From the NCBI GenBank assembly GCA_003150755.1, contig QAMT01000004.1, positions 434,001 through 498,000 of the forward strand: a stretch of DNA of 64,000 nt. Direction: 5' to 3'. The position numbers and the translations under genes are program-made. Each line of letters opens with the position of its first letter. Within the stretch, counting starts at the first letter, position 1. The notes under the pieces were generated by a model that worked only from the letters and a program-made list of their open reading frames with translations, searched no databases and had not been told where the DNA came from. This DNA is from Phascolarctobacterium sp. (GTDB taxonomy: Bacteria; Bacillota; Negativicutes; Acidaminococcales; Acidaminococcaceae). Of the stretch, positions 8,045-16,185 are shown piece after piece.

Positions 8045-9172
8045 TTATTTTTTAGCTGCGGTGCTGATAATTTCCACAATCAGGCGGGCCAGGTTGTATA
8101 AATCTTTTTCGGCAAGGCATTCTTCCGTAGTATGGATTTTGTTCATGCCGGTGCCGAGCGCAACGCAGGGCAGGCCCATGCCGCACAGGTAGTTGCCGTC
8201 GGTGCAGCCGCCGCTGCTGAACGCTTTAAACGGCAGGCCGAGTTTGGCTGCTGCTTCTTTTACAAAAACAACGCCTTGGTCATCTTCGCTGACGCGCATG
8301 GCAGGCGCGCCTTCCTGAACGGTAATATCGGCAGTGCCGCCACCTGCTTCGACAGTTTCTTTTATAATTTTAATGGTATTGTCCTTTAATGTTTCCAGCT
8401 TATCGGGGTCAAGGCAGCGCATATCAACAACAAATTCGGCGTTAGGCGCTACTATGTTGCTGGCAATGCCGCCTTCAATCTTGCCAATGCTGAGCGTGGT
8501 TTCAGCGTCAAGGCGTCCGTAAGCTGGCAGGGCAGTTAAAGCCTGGGCAGCCAGCATAATGGCGTTAATGCCTTTTTCTGGTTCAACGCCAGCGTGGGCA
8601 GCTTTGCCGGTAATTTTAACAAATAATTTAACTGCACGCGGAGCTGCGTTATTTACATGGCCCGGTTCAAAGCCTTCATCAAGGCAGTAGCCGATATCGG
8701 CTTTAATCCAGGAGGGGTCCATATTTATTACGCCGATGCTGCCGATTTCTTCGCCGATAGTAAAGCATAGCTGAATATCGCCGTGAGGCAGGTTGTTTTC
8801 TAAAATAACTTTAACGGCTTCAATGCTTGCGGCAATGCCGACTTTGTCGTCGCCGCCGAGGGTAGTAGTGCCGTCGGAATACAGCACGCCGTCCTTGCGT
8901 ACAACTTTGGTGCCGGTGGTGGGCGCAACAGAATCCATGTGTGCTTCAAACATCAGGGCAGGTACTTTGTAATCAATGTTGGCGGGAATAAATGCCCATA
9001 CGTTGCCGGTGGTGCTGCCGCCTTTAACGCCTGCATCGTCAATCTCGGCTTTAATGCCGATTTCGGCCAGTTTTTTTACAATCAGGTCAGCTTCTGCCTT
9101 TTCGTCGTTGCTGGGGCAGGGAACGCTGACAAGGTCAATAAAATCATTTAAAAGACGTTCTTCGTTTATCAT
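8045..9172 (-). CDS. M20-family (peptidase T-like) zinc peptidase
   Basis: 375 residues, cytoplasmic. The M20 di-zinc site is visible: EAHMD (His78, Asp80), GGDDK (bridging Asp108), GEE (catalytic Glu141, Glu142), a later Asp near residue 165, and a C-terminal His in IHTTEE. The dimerisation (lid) domain lies between about residues 180 and 290. The family cleaves N-terminal residues from small peptides; this branch is usually annotated peptidase T-like and its exact substrate is unknown. The start ATG follows an AGGTATA site weakly resembling a Shine-Dalgarno sequence. The gene is monocistronic, convergent with the larA array and divergent from the pantothenate transporter. Confidence 0.85.
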   Translation of the reverse strand: MINEERLLNDFIDLVSVPCPSNDEKAEADLIVKKLAEIGIKAEIDDAGVKGGSTTGNVWAFIPANIDYKVPALMFEAHMDSVAPTTGTKVVRKDGVLYSDGTTTLGGDDKVGIAASIEAVKVILENNLPHGDIQLCFTIGEEIGSIGVINMDPSWIKADIGYCLDEGFEPGHVNNAAPRAVKLFVKITGKAAHAGVEPEKGINAIMLAAQALTALPAYGRLDAETTLSIGKIEGGIASNIVAPNAEFVVDMRCLDPDKLETLKDNTIKIIKETVEAGGGTADITVQEGAPAMRVSEDDQGVVFVKEAAAKLGLPFKAFSSGGCTDGNYLCGMGLPCVALGTGMNKIHTTEECLAEKDLYNLARLIVEIISTAAKK

Positions 9173-9252
9173 AATATACCTCCATTAAATTGACACTGCT
9201 TATATTATAGCACGCTTAAAGCATAAAATAAAAACTTTTCAATTTTAAGCTA

Positions 9253-9280
9253 TTGGCAACGCGCAAAAGTATGGTACAAT
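9253..9280 (+). promoter_or_regulatory. Promoter of the yhdT-panF unit
   Basis: A -35 TTGGCA (9253-9258), a 16-bp spacer and a -10 TACAAT (9275-9280). The remaining 60-nt leader contains a weak GGCG..CGCC hairpin just before the AGAAGGAG ribosome site; I do not recognise it as a known riboswitch. Confidence 0.5.
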
Positions 9281-9345
9281 ATGTAAAGGCTTATGCCTAA
9301 TAAACGGCGCAGCAACATTTGTGGTGACGCCAGAAGGAGCGTATT

Positions 9346-9597
9346 ATGAAACGCAGTGAAAAATTTGTTCAGGCTAACCGTGAAGCCAAGGCGACATGGA
9401 TAGCGACAGCAGCAGTAATTTTGTTTTGGTATGCGGCAGGCTTCGGGCTGGAAAATTCAACCATTGAATTTTTCCACACGCCGATTTGGGTTATCGGCGG
9501 CTGCATAGGCACCTGGTTGTTTGCAGTATTGGTTTGCTGGGTGCTGATTAAGTATGTTTTTATGGATTTTGATTTAGAGGACGGGGAGGAAAAATAA
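9346..9597 (+). CDS. yhdT: YhdT-family small membrane protein
   Basis: 83 residues with two hydrophobic segments (about 19-37 and 48-69) and a charged C-terminus rich in Asp/Glu. This matches the YhdT/DUF997 family, which is almost always encoded immediately before the sodium/pantothenate symporter, as here with a 1-bp gap to panF. It is presumed to be an accessory or stability partner of PanF; no biochemical role is established that I can name. Initiation is at ATG preceded by AGAAGGAG. Confidence 0.85.
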   Translation: MKRSEKFVQANREAKATWIATAAVILFWYAAGFGLENSTIEFFHTPIWVIGGCIGTWLFAVLVCWVLIKYVFMDFDLEDGEEK

Positions 9598-9598
9598 A

Positions 9599-11095
9599 AT
9601 GGGCAACTGGGTTAATCTTCTTCCTGTCTTTTGTTTTTTGATGTTTATGCTGGGTGTAAGCTTTTATATTCAGTATGCTTCGCGCAAGGAGCGCAGCACC
9701 AATTTTGCGCGCGATTATTTTATCGGCGGTTACAGCCTGGGCGGTTTTGTGCTGGCTATGACGACGGTAGCGACGTACAGTTCGGTAAGTACCTTTGTCG
9801 GCGGGCCGGGCATGGCCTGGCTGGTTGGTTACGGCTGGTTGTATATGGCTATTGTGCAGGTTGTTGTAGTATTTTTGGTGCTGGGCGTTTTTGGTAAAAA
9901 AATTGCCATGATTTCGCGTAAAATCAACGCCATTACCGTTATCGACGTTATCCGCAGCCGTTATCAGTCCGACTTTTTGGCTAATATGTCGGCGCTGTTT
10001 ATAGTTATGTTCTTCTGCGGCACAATGGTAGCGCAGTTTGTCGGCGCGGCCAAATTGTTTGAGGCCGTTACCGGGTTTTCGTATTTAACGGGCCTGACGC
10101 TGTTCGGCCTGATTGTTGTGTTTTATACGACTGTCGGCGGGTTTAAGGGCGTTGCCGTTACAGACGCCATTTGTGCCATTGCCATGCTGGTTGGGCTTGG
10201 CATTTTGTTTACGGCTATGCTTGATGCAGGCGGCGGTTATGATAACATTATGAACTATATCAGTACCAATCACCACGATATGCTGGAACCGCTGTCACAG
10301 GGCAAAATGCCTGTGTCGCTGTATATCAGCCAGTGGCTTTTGGTAGGCATCTGCACGCTGGCGCTGCCGCAGTCCGTTGTGCGCGGCATTAGCTTTAAAG
10401 ATACCCAAGCGCTGCACAAAGCCATGCTTATCGGCACAATTACTATCGGCGCAATGACGCTGGTAGCGACCTGGATTGGCGTGCTTTCCAAAGGCATTTT
10501 AACGGATACGCTTGCAGCTTACGGCAACAGCGTCGATAATATTACCCCGCTGACGATTGTTAAAACAATGGGTCCGTTCTGGGCAGGCATTACCATTATC
10601 GGGCCTATCGCTGCAACGGTATCGACGGTTTCTTCGCTGCTGTTGTCGTCGTCATCTTCCATTATCAAAGATGTGTATATGCGCGAAATGGAAAAACGCA
10701 ACGTAACAGTCAGCAACGAAAAAATCAAAAATCTCAGCATGCTGGCAACTGTTGTGCTGGGGCTGATTGTTTACGTTATTGCTATTGCACCGCCGAGCGT
10801 AATCTGGCAAATTAATATGTTTGCCTTCGGCGGGCTGGAAACAGCGTTCTTCTGGGTGCTGTTGCTGGGGCTGTTCTGGCCAAAAGCCAACCGCGCCGGC
10901 GCAATTATGGCAATGCTGGGCGGTGTAGTCTGCTACTGCGCATCTATGGCGATGAAAATTAAAATATTTGATTTGCACCAGATTGTCATCGGTATCGGTG
11001 TATCGCTGCTGCTGTTTTTGCTTGGCACATACATTGGCAAGGCAAGCGACGAAAAGGTGCTGCGTACTTTCTTCCCGGAAAGATACCCGGATTGA
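9599..11095 (+). CDS. panF: Sodium/pantothenate symporter
   Basis: 498 residues with about 13 hydrophobic segments of the sodium:solute symporter (SSF) family. The N-terminal TTVATYSSVSTFVGGPG stretch (about residues 56-72) and the SSF signature region with repeated serines near SSLLLSSSSS (about 340) are typical of PanF. It imports pantothenate, the coenzyme A precursor, together with Na+ across the inner membrane. The pairing with yhdT supports the assignment over a proline or other SSF transporter. The stop codon overlaps the -35 box of the tRNA-Val promoter. Confidence 0.92.
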   Translation: MGNWVNLLPVFCFLMFMLGVSFYIQYASRKERSTNFARDYFIGGYSLGGFVLAMTTVATYSSVSTFVGGPGMAWLVGYGWLYMAIVQVVVVFLVLGVFGKKIAMISRKINAITVIDVIRSRYQSDFLANMSALFIVMFFCGTMVAQFVGAAKLFEAVTGFSYLTGLTLFGLIVVFYTTVGGFKGVAVTDAICAIAMLVGLGILFTAMLDAGGGYDNIMNYISTNHHDMLEPLSQGKMPVSLYISQWLLVGICTLALPQSVVRGISFKDTQALHKAMLIGTITIGAMTLVATWIGVLSKGILTDTLAAYGNSVDNITPLTIVKTMGPFWAGITIIGPIAATVSTVSSLLLSSSSSIIKDVYMREMEKRNVTVSNEKIKNLSMLATVVLGLIVYVIAIAPPSVIWQINMFAFGGLETAFFWVLLLGLFWPKANRAGAIMAMLGGVVCYCASMAMKIKIFDLHQIVIGIGVSLLLFLLGTYIGKASDEKVLRTFFPERYPD

Positions 11096-11120
11096 CAAGC
11101 ACGGTATTTTAAGTTAAAAT
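11092..11120 (+). promoter_or_regulatory. Promoter of tRNA-Val
   Basis: A perfect -35 TTGACA (11092-11097) that contains the panF TGA stop, a 17-bp spacer and a -10 TAAAAT (11115-11120). The tRNA begins 11 nt downstream. Confidence 0.75.
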
Positions 11121-11131
11121 AATATCACTTC

Positions 11132-11208
11132 GGAACTATAGCTCAGTTGGTTAGAGTGCTTCGTTGACATCGAAGAGGTCACTGGTTCGAGTCCAGTTAG
11201 TTCCACCA
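11132..11208 (+). tRNA. tRNA-Val (anticodon GAC)
   Basis: 77 nt with an encoded CCA. The acceptor stem GGAACTA pairs with TAGTTCC. The D-arm contains AGCTCAGTTGGTTAGAG. The anticodon arm CTTCG-TTGACAT-CGAAG gives GAC at positions 34-36. The T-arm is CTGGTTCGAGTCCAG. All four stems pair. It reads GUC/GUU valine codons. Confidence 0.96.
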
Positions 11209-11220
11209 CAAAAAATTTAG

Positions 11221-11250
11221 GCGCTGTGAGTACAACTCACGGCGCTTTTT
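11221..11250 (+). terminator. Terminator after tRNA-Val
   Basis: The stem GCGCTGTGAGT (11221-11231) pairs with ACTCACGGCGC (11235-11245) around an ACA loop and is followed by T5. Confidence 0.9.
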
Positions 11251-11273
11251 ATATATAGAAAAAATTATCTTAC

Positions 11274-11303
11274 TTGACAAAAGTATATATCGCAGCATAT
11301 ACT
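11274..11303 (+). promoter_or_regulatory. vapBC promoter with palindromic operator
   Basis: A perfect -35 TTGACA (11274-11279), an 18-bp spacer and a -10 TATACT (11298-11303). An exact inverted repeat AGTATAT (11282-11288) and ATATACT (11297-11303), separated by 8 bp, covers the spacer and the -10 box. Such a palindrome is what a VapB-type dimer would bind to autorepress the operon. Confidence 0.75.
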
Positions 11304-11327
11304 GATTTTATGAAAGGGGCGATGATT

Positions 11328-11558
11328 ATGGAAACTGCAAAACTTTTTGAAAACGGTAAAAGTCAGGCTGTAAGGCTTCCTAAAAAATACCGTATGCCCG
11401 GCACAGAAGTTGTAGTACAACGTCTTGGGCATGCCATAATACTTGTGCCCAAAGAAAATGTATGGGAAACTTTTATGAGTGGCATAAACAGCTTTACTGA
11501 TGACTTTATGCCGGAAGGAAGGAAAGAAGAAATTTCTGCCATGAGGGAAACTTTATGA
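11328..11558 (+). CDS. vapB: VapB-type antitoxin
   Basis: 76 residues from the ATG at 11328, placed 8 nt after AAAGGGG; longer in-frame starts fall inside the promoter. The N-terminal half (METAKLFENGKSQAVRLPKKYR) is a classic AbrB/SpoVT swapped-hairpin DNA-binding domain. The C-terminal half should be the toxin-wrapping tail. It neutralises the VapC encoded downstream and, with it, represses the operon at the palindrome in the promoter. It overlaps vapC by 4 bp (ATGA). Confidence 0.9.
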   Translation: METAKLFENGKSQAVRLPKKYRMPGTEVVVQRLGHAIILVPKENVWETFMSGINSFTDDFMPEGRKEEISAMRETL

Positions 11559-11947
11559 AATATATGCTTGATACCAATATCTGCATTTATGCTATAAAAA
11601 ATAAACCGGAAAAAGTCTTTTACATGTTGAAAGAAAAAATGGAGGACGGTATCTGCATATCTGCAATAACATTGGCTGAGCTTGCACATGGAGTAGAAAA
11701 AAGCGCAGCCCGCGAAAAAAATGCGTCTGCACTTTTACGTTTTTTAAGTATTTTGAGTGTACTTCCGTTTGATGATTTGGCTGCTGCTGAATATGGTGTT
11801 ATCTGCGCTGATTTGCAAAGAAAGGGTACGCCGATAGGTATGCTGATAGCGGCGCACGCCAAAACAGAAGGGTTGATACTTGTAACAAATAATACGCGCG
11901 AATTTAAGCGTGTACAGGGGCTTAAATTAGAAAACTGGGCCGAATAA
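11555..11947 (+). CDS. vapC: VapC-type PIN toxin, probably catalytically crippled
   Basis: 130 residues, PIN-domain RNase family. Asp6 (LDTNICIY) and Glu42 (LAELAHG) of the Mg2+ site are present, as is the C-terminal VTNNTREF motif. Relatives such as Shigella VapC have the sequence PVG-PFD-QMIAGHA, whose Asp is essential. Here the text reads PIG-MLIAAHA: three residues, including that Asp, are missing between Gly95 and Met96 (at nt 11839/11840). The deletion is in frame and the protein is otherwise full length. The active VapC of this branch cleaves initiator tRNA; activity of this copy is doubtful. A genuine natural variant and a sequencing artefact cannot be separated here. Confidence 0.9.
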   Translation: MKYMLDTNICIYAIKNKPEKVFYMLKEKMEDGICISAITLAELAHGVEKSAAREKNASALLRFLSILSVLPFDDLAAAEYGVICADLQRKGTPIGMLIAAHAKTEGLILVTNNTREFKRVQGLKLENWAE

Positions 11948-11962
11948 TTTTATAAAAATTTA

Positions 11963-11992
11963 GGCTGTCTGTGATTACAGGCAGCCTTTTTG
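11963..11992 (+). terminator. Terminator after vapC
   Basis: The stem GGCTGTCTGT (11963-11972) pairs with ACAGGCAGCC (11977-11986) and is followed by T6. The nadE stop lies just downstream on the other strand. Confidence 0.85.
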
Positions 11993-11998
11993 TATGCA

Positions 11999-13903
11999 CT
12001 ATTTATTTAAAAGTTCATTTTTTAGTTTGTAATATTCGCGAGAAAAATAGGGATTAAGCTGTGCTTCGCGGTGGTCGTAGCCATAGGCGCGGCGCGAAAT
12101 GCTGATTACAGGCGGGGCTTGGATGCGTTTGGCAACCGCCAGCCCGCAGAAAAGTTTCCACCAACGTTCCAGGTCGGCAATAAAGCCTGCAGCATCTTTA
12201 AAAGTTTCATCAATTAACTGCTGCGGGCAGTTTAAATGCCCAGCCAGCGTGCCTTCGCTGTACCAGCGCAGAATATCTGCCGGTGATGTTTTGCGCCAGC
12301 TTTCAATAAACAGGGCAAAAAGCCTGTCGTGATACGGATAAACCAGCGGGTCACCTCCGTTGCCGACAGTCTGTTCTGGTGATAGTTCGGCACTGGGGCG
12401 CATGGTAAAAATTTCTTCCGGTATAACCGGATGCGTAAAAACTTTGCTGTTTAAGTAGCGCCCAAGCGCGTAAACATCATGTTTCCACAAATCGCCGATA
12501 GGGGCGACAGCACCGCAGATATCGCCGTAAAAAGTGGCATAGCCGATTGTAATTTCCGTTTTGTTGCTGTTGCACGAAAACGCACCGCCAAAAGCAGCAG
12601 CAACGCCTGCCAAAATGCGTGCGCCGCGGTCGCGGGCCTGAATGTTTTCCATAACGTAGGGGCTGACGCTTAAATTAAACTGTCCGCCGCCGTTATAATT
12701 TACCACAGGCGTTTGAGTAAGCTGGTTATAGGTATTTTCTACACTGTCAGTAATCGGCACAACCATGTAATTGGCTTTAAGTGCCTGCGCGGTTTTCTGC
12801 GCCATATCTTTGGTCAGTCCGGAGTTGTAACGCCCCGGCATATTAACAAGCAGTACATTCTGCGGGCCTAAAATATCAACGTAAAGCGCAGCCGTAACGG
12901 CAGAATCAATACCGCCAGAGAGTCCGACAACCATTTTGCCGATACCAAGCTGCTGCAAAAATTTTTCCGTGCCGTAACGGACAGCTTTATAAATGGCAGA
13001 AGTTTCATCCGCGGAAGCGGGCGGCATTGTTTCTGCATTTATGTTTTTGGTTTCCGTGTCAAAATTAAAGTATAAAATTGTTTCGTCATAGGCTGCGGCT
13101 TCGGCAGCCAAAATGCCGTTAGCGTTATAAACGCAGCTGCATCCGTCGTAAGTAAAAATATTTTTGCCGTTATTCTGTATGCCGGTGTTGTTGCAGTAAA
13201 CAAGCGGCAGCCCGGCAGTTTTAGCCTGCGCGCCGAACAAACGGTGGCGTTTGGCATTTTTGTTTAAAGTAAACGGAGAGCAGGAGATGTTGCATAAAAT
13301 ATCCGCACCGCCGCGCGCCAGTGTCTGCGGCACATTAAAATGATAGTTTTCCGTCCAGCCGTCTTCGCACAGCATCATGCCGAGTTTTACGCTTTGACCT
13401 TTAATGTTTAACATAACAGGCGCTGTTAAAGCCTCCGGCGTGGTGTTAAGTTCTGCCGCAAGCTGCGCCAGGCTGTAAAAATAGCGGCTGTCGTCAAATT
13501 CGCGGTAGTTGGGCAGCGAATGTTTGATAACAAAATTATAAGGCAGTCTGCCGTTGCCCAAAGCTTTGCCGCGGTAAGCAGCAAAAGCGGCGTTGTATTT
13601 GCGCACGCGGCCGTCCTCGTTAACCTTGCTGCGGTCAAGGGCAATGTTGCCGAACACAACGCAGATGTCATAATCCGCCGTGGCGTTTATAATATCCTGC
13701 CCATAGGCTTCGCAGTCCTCAATAAAAGAGGTCTGTTCCCACAGGTCGCCTATTAAATAGCCGGGCACGGCACATTCGGGCAAAAATAAAATATCCGCGC
13801 CGTTGTGCGCGGCTTCTTTAATGATTTGTAAAATTTTTTCTGTGTTCAGGTCAGGGCGTCCAGCGGTGATTTCCGGCTGGGCGCAGGCAATTTTTAACAA
13901 CAC
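11999..13903 (-). CDS. nadE: Glutamine-dependent NAD+ synthetase
   Basis: 634 residues, the normal length of the two-domain enzyme. The N-terminal glutaminase is a nitrilase fold with LFLPECAVPG (catalytic Glu) and MMLCEDGW (nucleophile Cys, near residue 178). The C-terminal synthetase carries the P-loop GLSGGIDSAV (about residues 329-338). It converts nicotinate adenine dinucleotide to NAD+ using glutamine-derived ammonia. The start is a GTG preceded by CCGGAGAG at 7-nt spacing. The gene is monocistronic and diverges from ybaK. Confidence 0.95.
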   Translation of the reverse strand: MLLKIACAQPEITAGRPDLNTEKILQIIKEAAHNGADILFLPECAVPGYLIGDLWEQTSFIEDCEAYGQDIINATADYDICVVFGNIALDRSKVNEDGRVRKYNAAFAAYRGKALGNGRLPYNFVIKHSLPNYREFDDSRYFYSLAQLAAELNTTPEALTAPVMLNIKGQSVKLGMMLCEDGWTENYHFNVPQTLARGGADILCNISCSPFTLNKNAKRHRLFGAQAKTAGLPLVYCNNTGIQNNGKNIFTYDGCSCVYNANGILAAEAAAYDETILYFNFDTETKNINAETMPPASADETSAIYKAVRYGTEKFLQQLGIGKMVVGLSGGIDSAVTAALYVDILGPQNVLLVNMPGRYNSGLTKDMAQKTAQALKANYMVVPITDSVENTYNQLTQTPVVNYNGGGQFNLSVSPYVMENIQARDRGARILAGVAAAFGGAFSCNSNKTEITIGYATFYGDICGAVAPIGDLWKHDVYALGRYLNSKVFTHPVIPEEIFTMRPSAELSPEQTVGNGGDPLVYPYHDRLFALFIESWRKTSPADILRWYSEGTLAGHLNCPQQLIDETFKDAAGFIADLERWWKLFCGLAVAKRIQAPPVISISRRAYGYDHREAQLNPYFSREYYKLKNELLNK

Positions 13904-13992
13904 TTGGCATCTCTCCGGTTTGCGTTTATCTATTTATGATGTTATTATAACAAATAAAGGCATTTAATACCATACGCATGGAGGCGATAAGC

Positions 13993-14475
13993 GTGGCAAA
14001 GCAGAAAAAAACCAATGCTGCGCGCATTTTGGATGAAAAAAATATAAATTATTCCCTTATCGAATATACAGTAGACGAAGAACATCTGGACGCCGTACAC
14101 GTTGCGGCAGAAGTAGGCCTGCCGGCAGCGCAGGTATTTAAAACGCTGGTGGTACGCGGCGATAAAACCGGCCCGGTGTTTGCGGTAATTCCCGGCGATG
14201 GAGAGCTTGATTTAAAAGCGCTGGCCAAAGTAAGCGGCAACAAAAGGGCAGAGCTTGTACATTTAAAAGAAGTTCTGCCGCTGACAGGCTACATCCGCGG
14301 CGGCTGCTCTCCGCTCGGGGCAAAGAAAAATTACCCGGTTTACCTTGATGAAACCTGCGTTTTGTGGGATAAAATCGCCATCAGCGCAGGGCAGCGCGGT
14401 TTACAGATTTTTTTAAGCCCGGATGACCTTGTTGCGGCTACCGGTGCCGCAGTTGTAAACATTATTCACGAATAA
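13993..14475 (+). CDS. ybaK: YbaK-type Cys-tRNA(Pro)/aminoacyl-tRNA deacylase
   Basis: 160 residues of the YbaK/ProX editing family, which hydrolyses Cys-tRNA(Pro) misacylated by prolyl-tRNA synthetase. Visible family features are VFKTLV near residue 45, the GDGELDLKALAK segment and GGCSPLGAKK, which corresponds to the substrate-binding loop. I place the start at GTG 13993 because GGAGG at 13980-13984 lies 8 nt before it; the in-frame ATG at 13978 overlaps that ribosome site. Lone-standing between nadE (divergent) and thrC. Confidence 0.88.
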   Translation: MAKQKKTNAARILDEKNINYSLIEYTVDEEHLDAVHVAAEVGLPAAQVFKTLVVRGDKTGPVFAVIPGDGELDLKALAKVSGNKRAELVHLKEVLPLTGYIRGGCSPLGAKKNYPVYLDETCVLWDKIAISAGQRGLQIFLSPDDLVAATGAAVVNIIHE

Positions 14476-14547
14476 GTGTTTAAATACTTGCTCAAAGTAC
14501 ATAAATATGCTATTATTGCACCATGGAAAGATGAAAGGATGGCTTAT

Positions 14548-16032
14548 ATGTTGTTTTTAAGTACACGCGGTAAAGCCGACATGGTTTGCAGCGCACATGC
14601 AATTACACGCGGCATGGCAGACGATGGCGGGCTTTTTGTGCCTCAAAAATTTTTAGCGCTTCCGCTGGATGAAATTATAGCTTTGCATAATTTAAGCTAT
14701 CAGGAGCGCGCAGCAAAGATTCTTTCGTTGTTTTTAACGGATTATACAGAAGATGAACTGAAGGACGCGGCCGACAAGGCTTATGCGGAAGCTAAATTCG
14801 GCAAGGAGCCTGCGCCTGTGCATCATGTTAACGATAATACGGACGCTTTGGAACTGTGGCATGGGCCGACATCTGCCTTTAAGGATATGGCGCTGCAAAT
14901 TCTGCCGCTGCTTTTAACAAAGGCGATTGCCAAAACAGGCGAGCAGCATAAAATAGTAATCCTCACCGCAACAAGCGGCGATACCGGCAAAGCTGCGCTG
15001 GAGGGCTTTGCCGATGTTGAAGGTACGGAAATCATCGTTTTTTACCCGGAAAGCGGCGTCAGCGACATTCAGCGCCAGCAAATGGTTACGCAACCAGGCA
15101 AAAACGTGCATGTGTTTGCAGTTAAAGGCAATTTTGACGATGCCCAGACCGGTGTAAAACGCATTTTTGCCGATGAAGAATTAAAAGAAGAACTTTCTGA
15201 CCACGGCTGTGCGTTCAGCTCGGCCAATTCCATTAACTGGGGACGCCTTGTACCGCAGATTGTTTATTATTTCAGCGCATACAGCGATGCCGTTGCAGAA
15301 GGCCGCATCAAAGCAGGTGATGAAATTAACTTTGCCGTGCCTACCGGCAATTTCGGCGATATCCTTGCCGGTTATTATGCCAAACTGATGGGGCTGCCGG
15401 TGCATAAATTTATCTGTGCATCCAACAGCAACAATGTACTTAGCGATTTTATCAATACAGGCATTTATGATAAACGGCGCGAATTTAAAAAGACGATTTC
15501 TCCTTCGATGGATATTCTGGTATCAAGCAATCTGGAACGCCTTTTATACAATGTTACAGACGGCGACACCGAAAAAGTTAACGAGTGGATGCAGCAGCTT
15601 AATACCGAAGGCGTTTACAACGTAGGCGAAAAAATCCACAAAAAAATTACCGCCAATTTCTTCGGCTCGTGGGTTGATGAACAGGAAACAAGGGAAACCA
15701 TCCGCCGCGTGTACAACGATTACAGCTATCTGCTTGACCCGCATACCGCCGTTGCTTGGCGTGCGTGCGAAAAATACCGTCTTATGACGTCTGACGACAG
15801 ATATTCAATAATCGTCTCAACTGCAAGCCCGTATAAATTCAGCGCCGATGTTTACGCATCCTTAAAAGGCGATGAAGAAGACCTGAAGCCGTTTGACGCG
15901 CTGCACAAGCTCAATGAATTTACCGAAGTGCCTGTGCCCGCTAAAATGCTTCAGCTTGAAAATATGCCGGTTTTGCATAAAGAAGTTATCGAAACCGGGC
16001 AAATGGCCGAAGCGGTTATAAAAAGCATCTGA
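14548..16032 (+). CDS. thrC: Threonine synthase
   Basis: 494 residues, matching the long bacterial ThrC class. The N-terminus (STRGKADMVCSAHAITRGMADDGGLFVP) is characteristic. The pyridoxal-phosphate lysine lies in GPTSAFKDMALQ, and the phosphate-binding loop in TATSGDTGKAAL. It converts O-phosphohomoserine to threonine. The ATG at 14548 is 8 nt after AAAGGA; upstream in-frame starts would run into a promoter-like region (TTGCTC at 14488) and are unlikely. Followed by a terminator, so monocistronic. Confidence 0.94.
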   Translation: MLFLSTRGKADMVCSAHAITRGMADDGGLFVPQKFLALPLDEIIALHNLSYQERAAKILSLFLTDYTEDELKDAADKAYAEAKFGKEPAPVHHVNDNTDALELWHGPTSAFKDMALQILPLLLTKAIAKTGEQHKIVILTATSGDTGKAALEGFADVEGTEIIVFYPESGVSDIQRQQMVTQPGKNVHVFAVKGNFDDAQTGVKRIFADEELKEELSDHGCAFSSANSINWGRLVPQIVYYFSAYSDAVAEGRIKAGDEINFAVPTGNFGDILAGYYAKLMGLPVHKFICASNSNNVLSDFINTGIYDKRREFKKTISPSMDILVSSNLERLLYNVTDGDTEKVNEWMQQLNTEGVYNVGEKIHKKITANFFGSWVDEQETRETIRRVYNDYSYLLDPHTAVAWRACEKYRLMTSDDRYSIIVSTASPYKFSADVYASLKGDEEDLKPFDALHKLNEFTEVPVPAKMLQLENMPVLHKEVIETGQMAEAVIKSI

Positions 16033-16038
16033 TTTGAT

Positions 16039-16075
16039 AATGGCATAGCCTTTGCGGCCGTGCCATTTTATTTTT
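16039..16075 (+). terminator. Terminator after thrC
   Basis: AATGGCA (16039-16045) pairs with TGCCATT (16061-16067); the intervening TAGCC..CGGC can extend the fold. A T-rich run follows. Confidence 0.75.
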
Positions 16076-16077
16076 AT

Positions 16078-16095
16078 GCAGGTTTTAAAACCTGC
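16078..16095. repeat. Perfect 18-bp palindrome upstream of the asp23 operon
   Basis: GCAGGTTTT followed directly by its reverse complement AAAACCTGC, with no loop. It lies between the thrC terminator and the AT-rich promoter region of the asp23 operon (TATAAT near 16126), so it may be an operator. It could also simply extend the thrC terminator structure. Confidence 0.5.
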
Positions 16096-16185
16096 GGCGT
16101 GGTATTTACCTTGCAGTTATGTTATAATATAAAAGATAGTAAACTGTAAGCAAAAAGATACTTTAACGGTATTGGAGGCTTTTGA

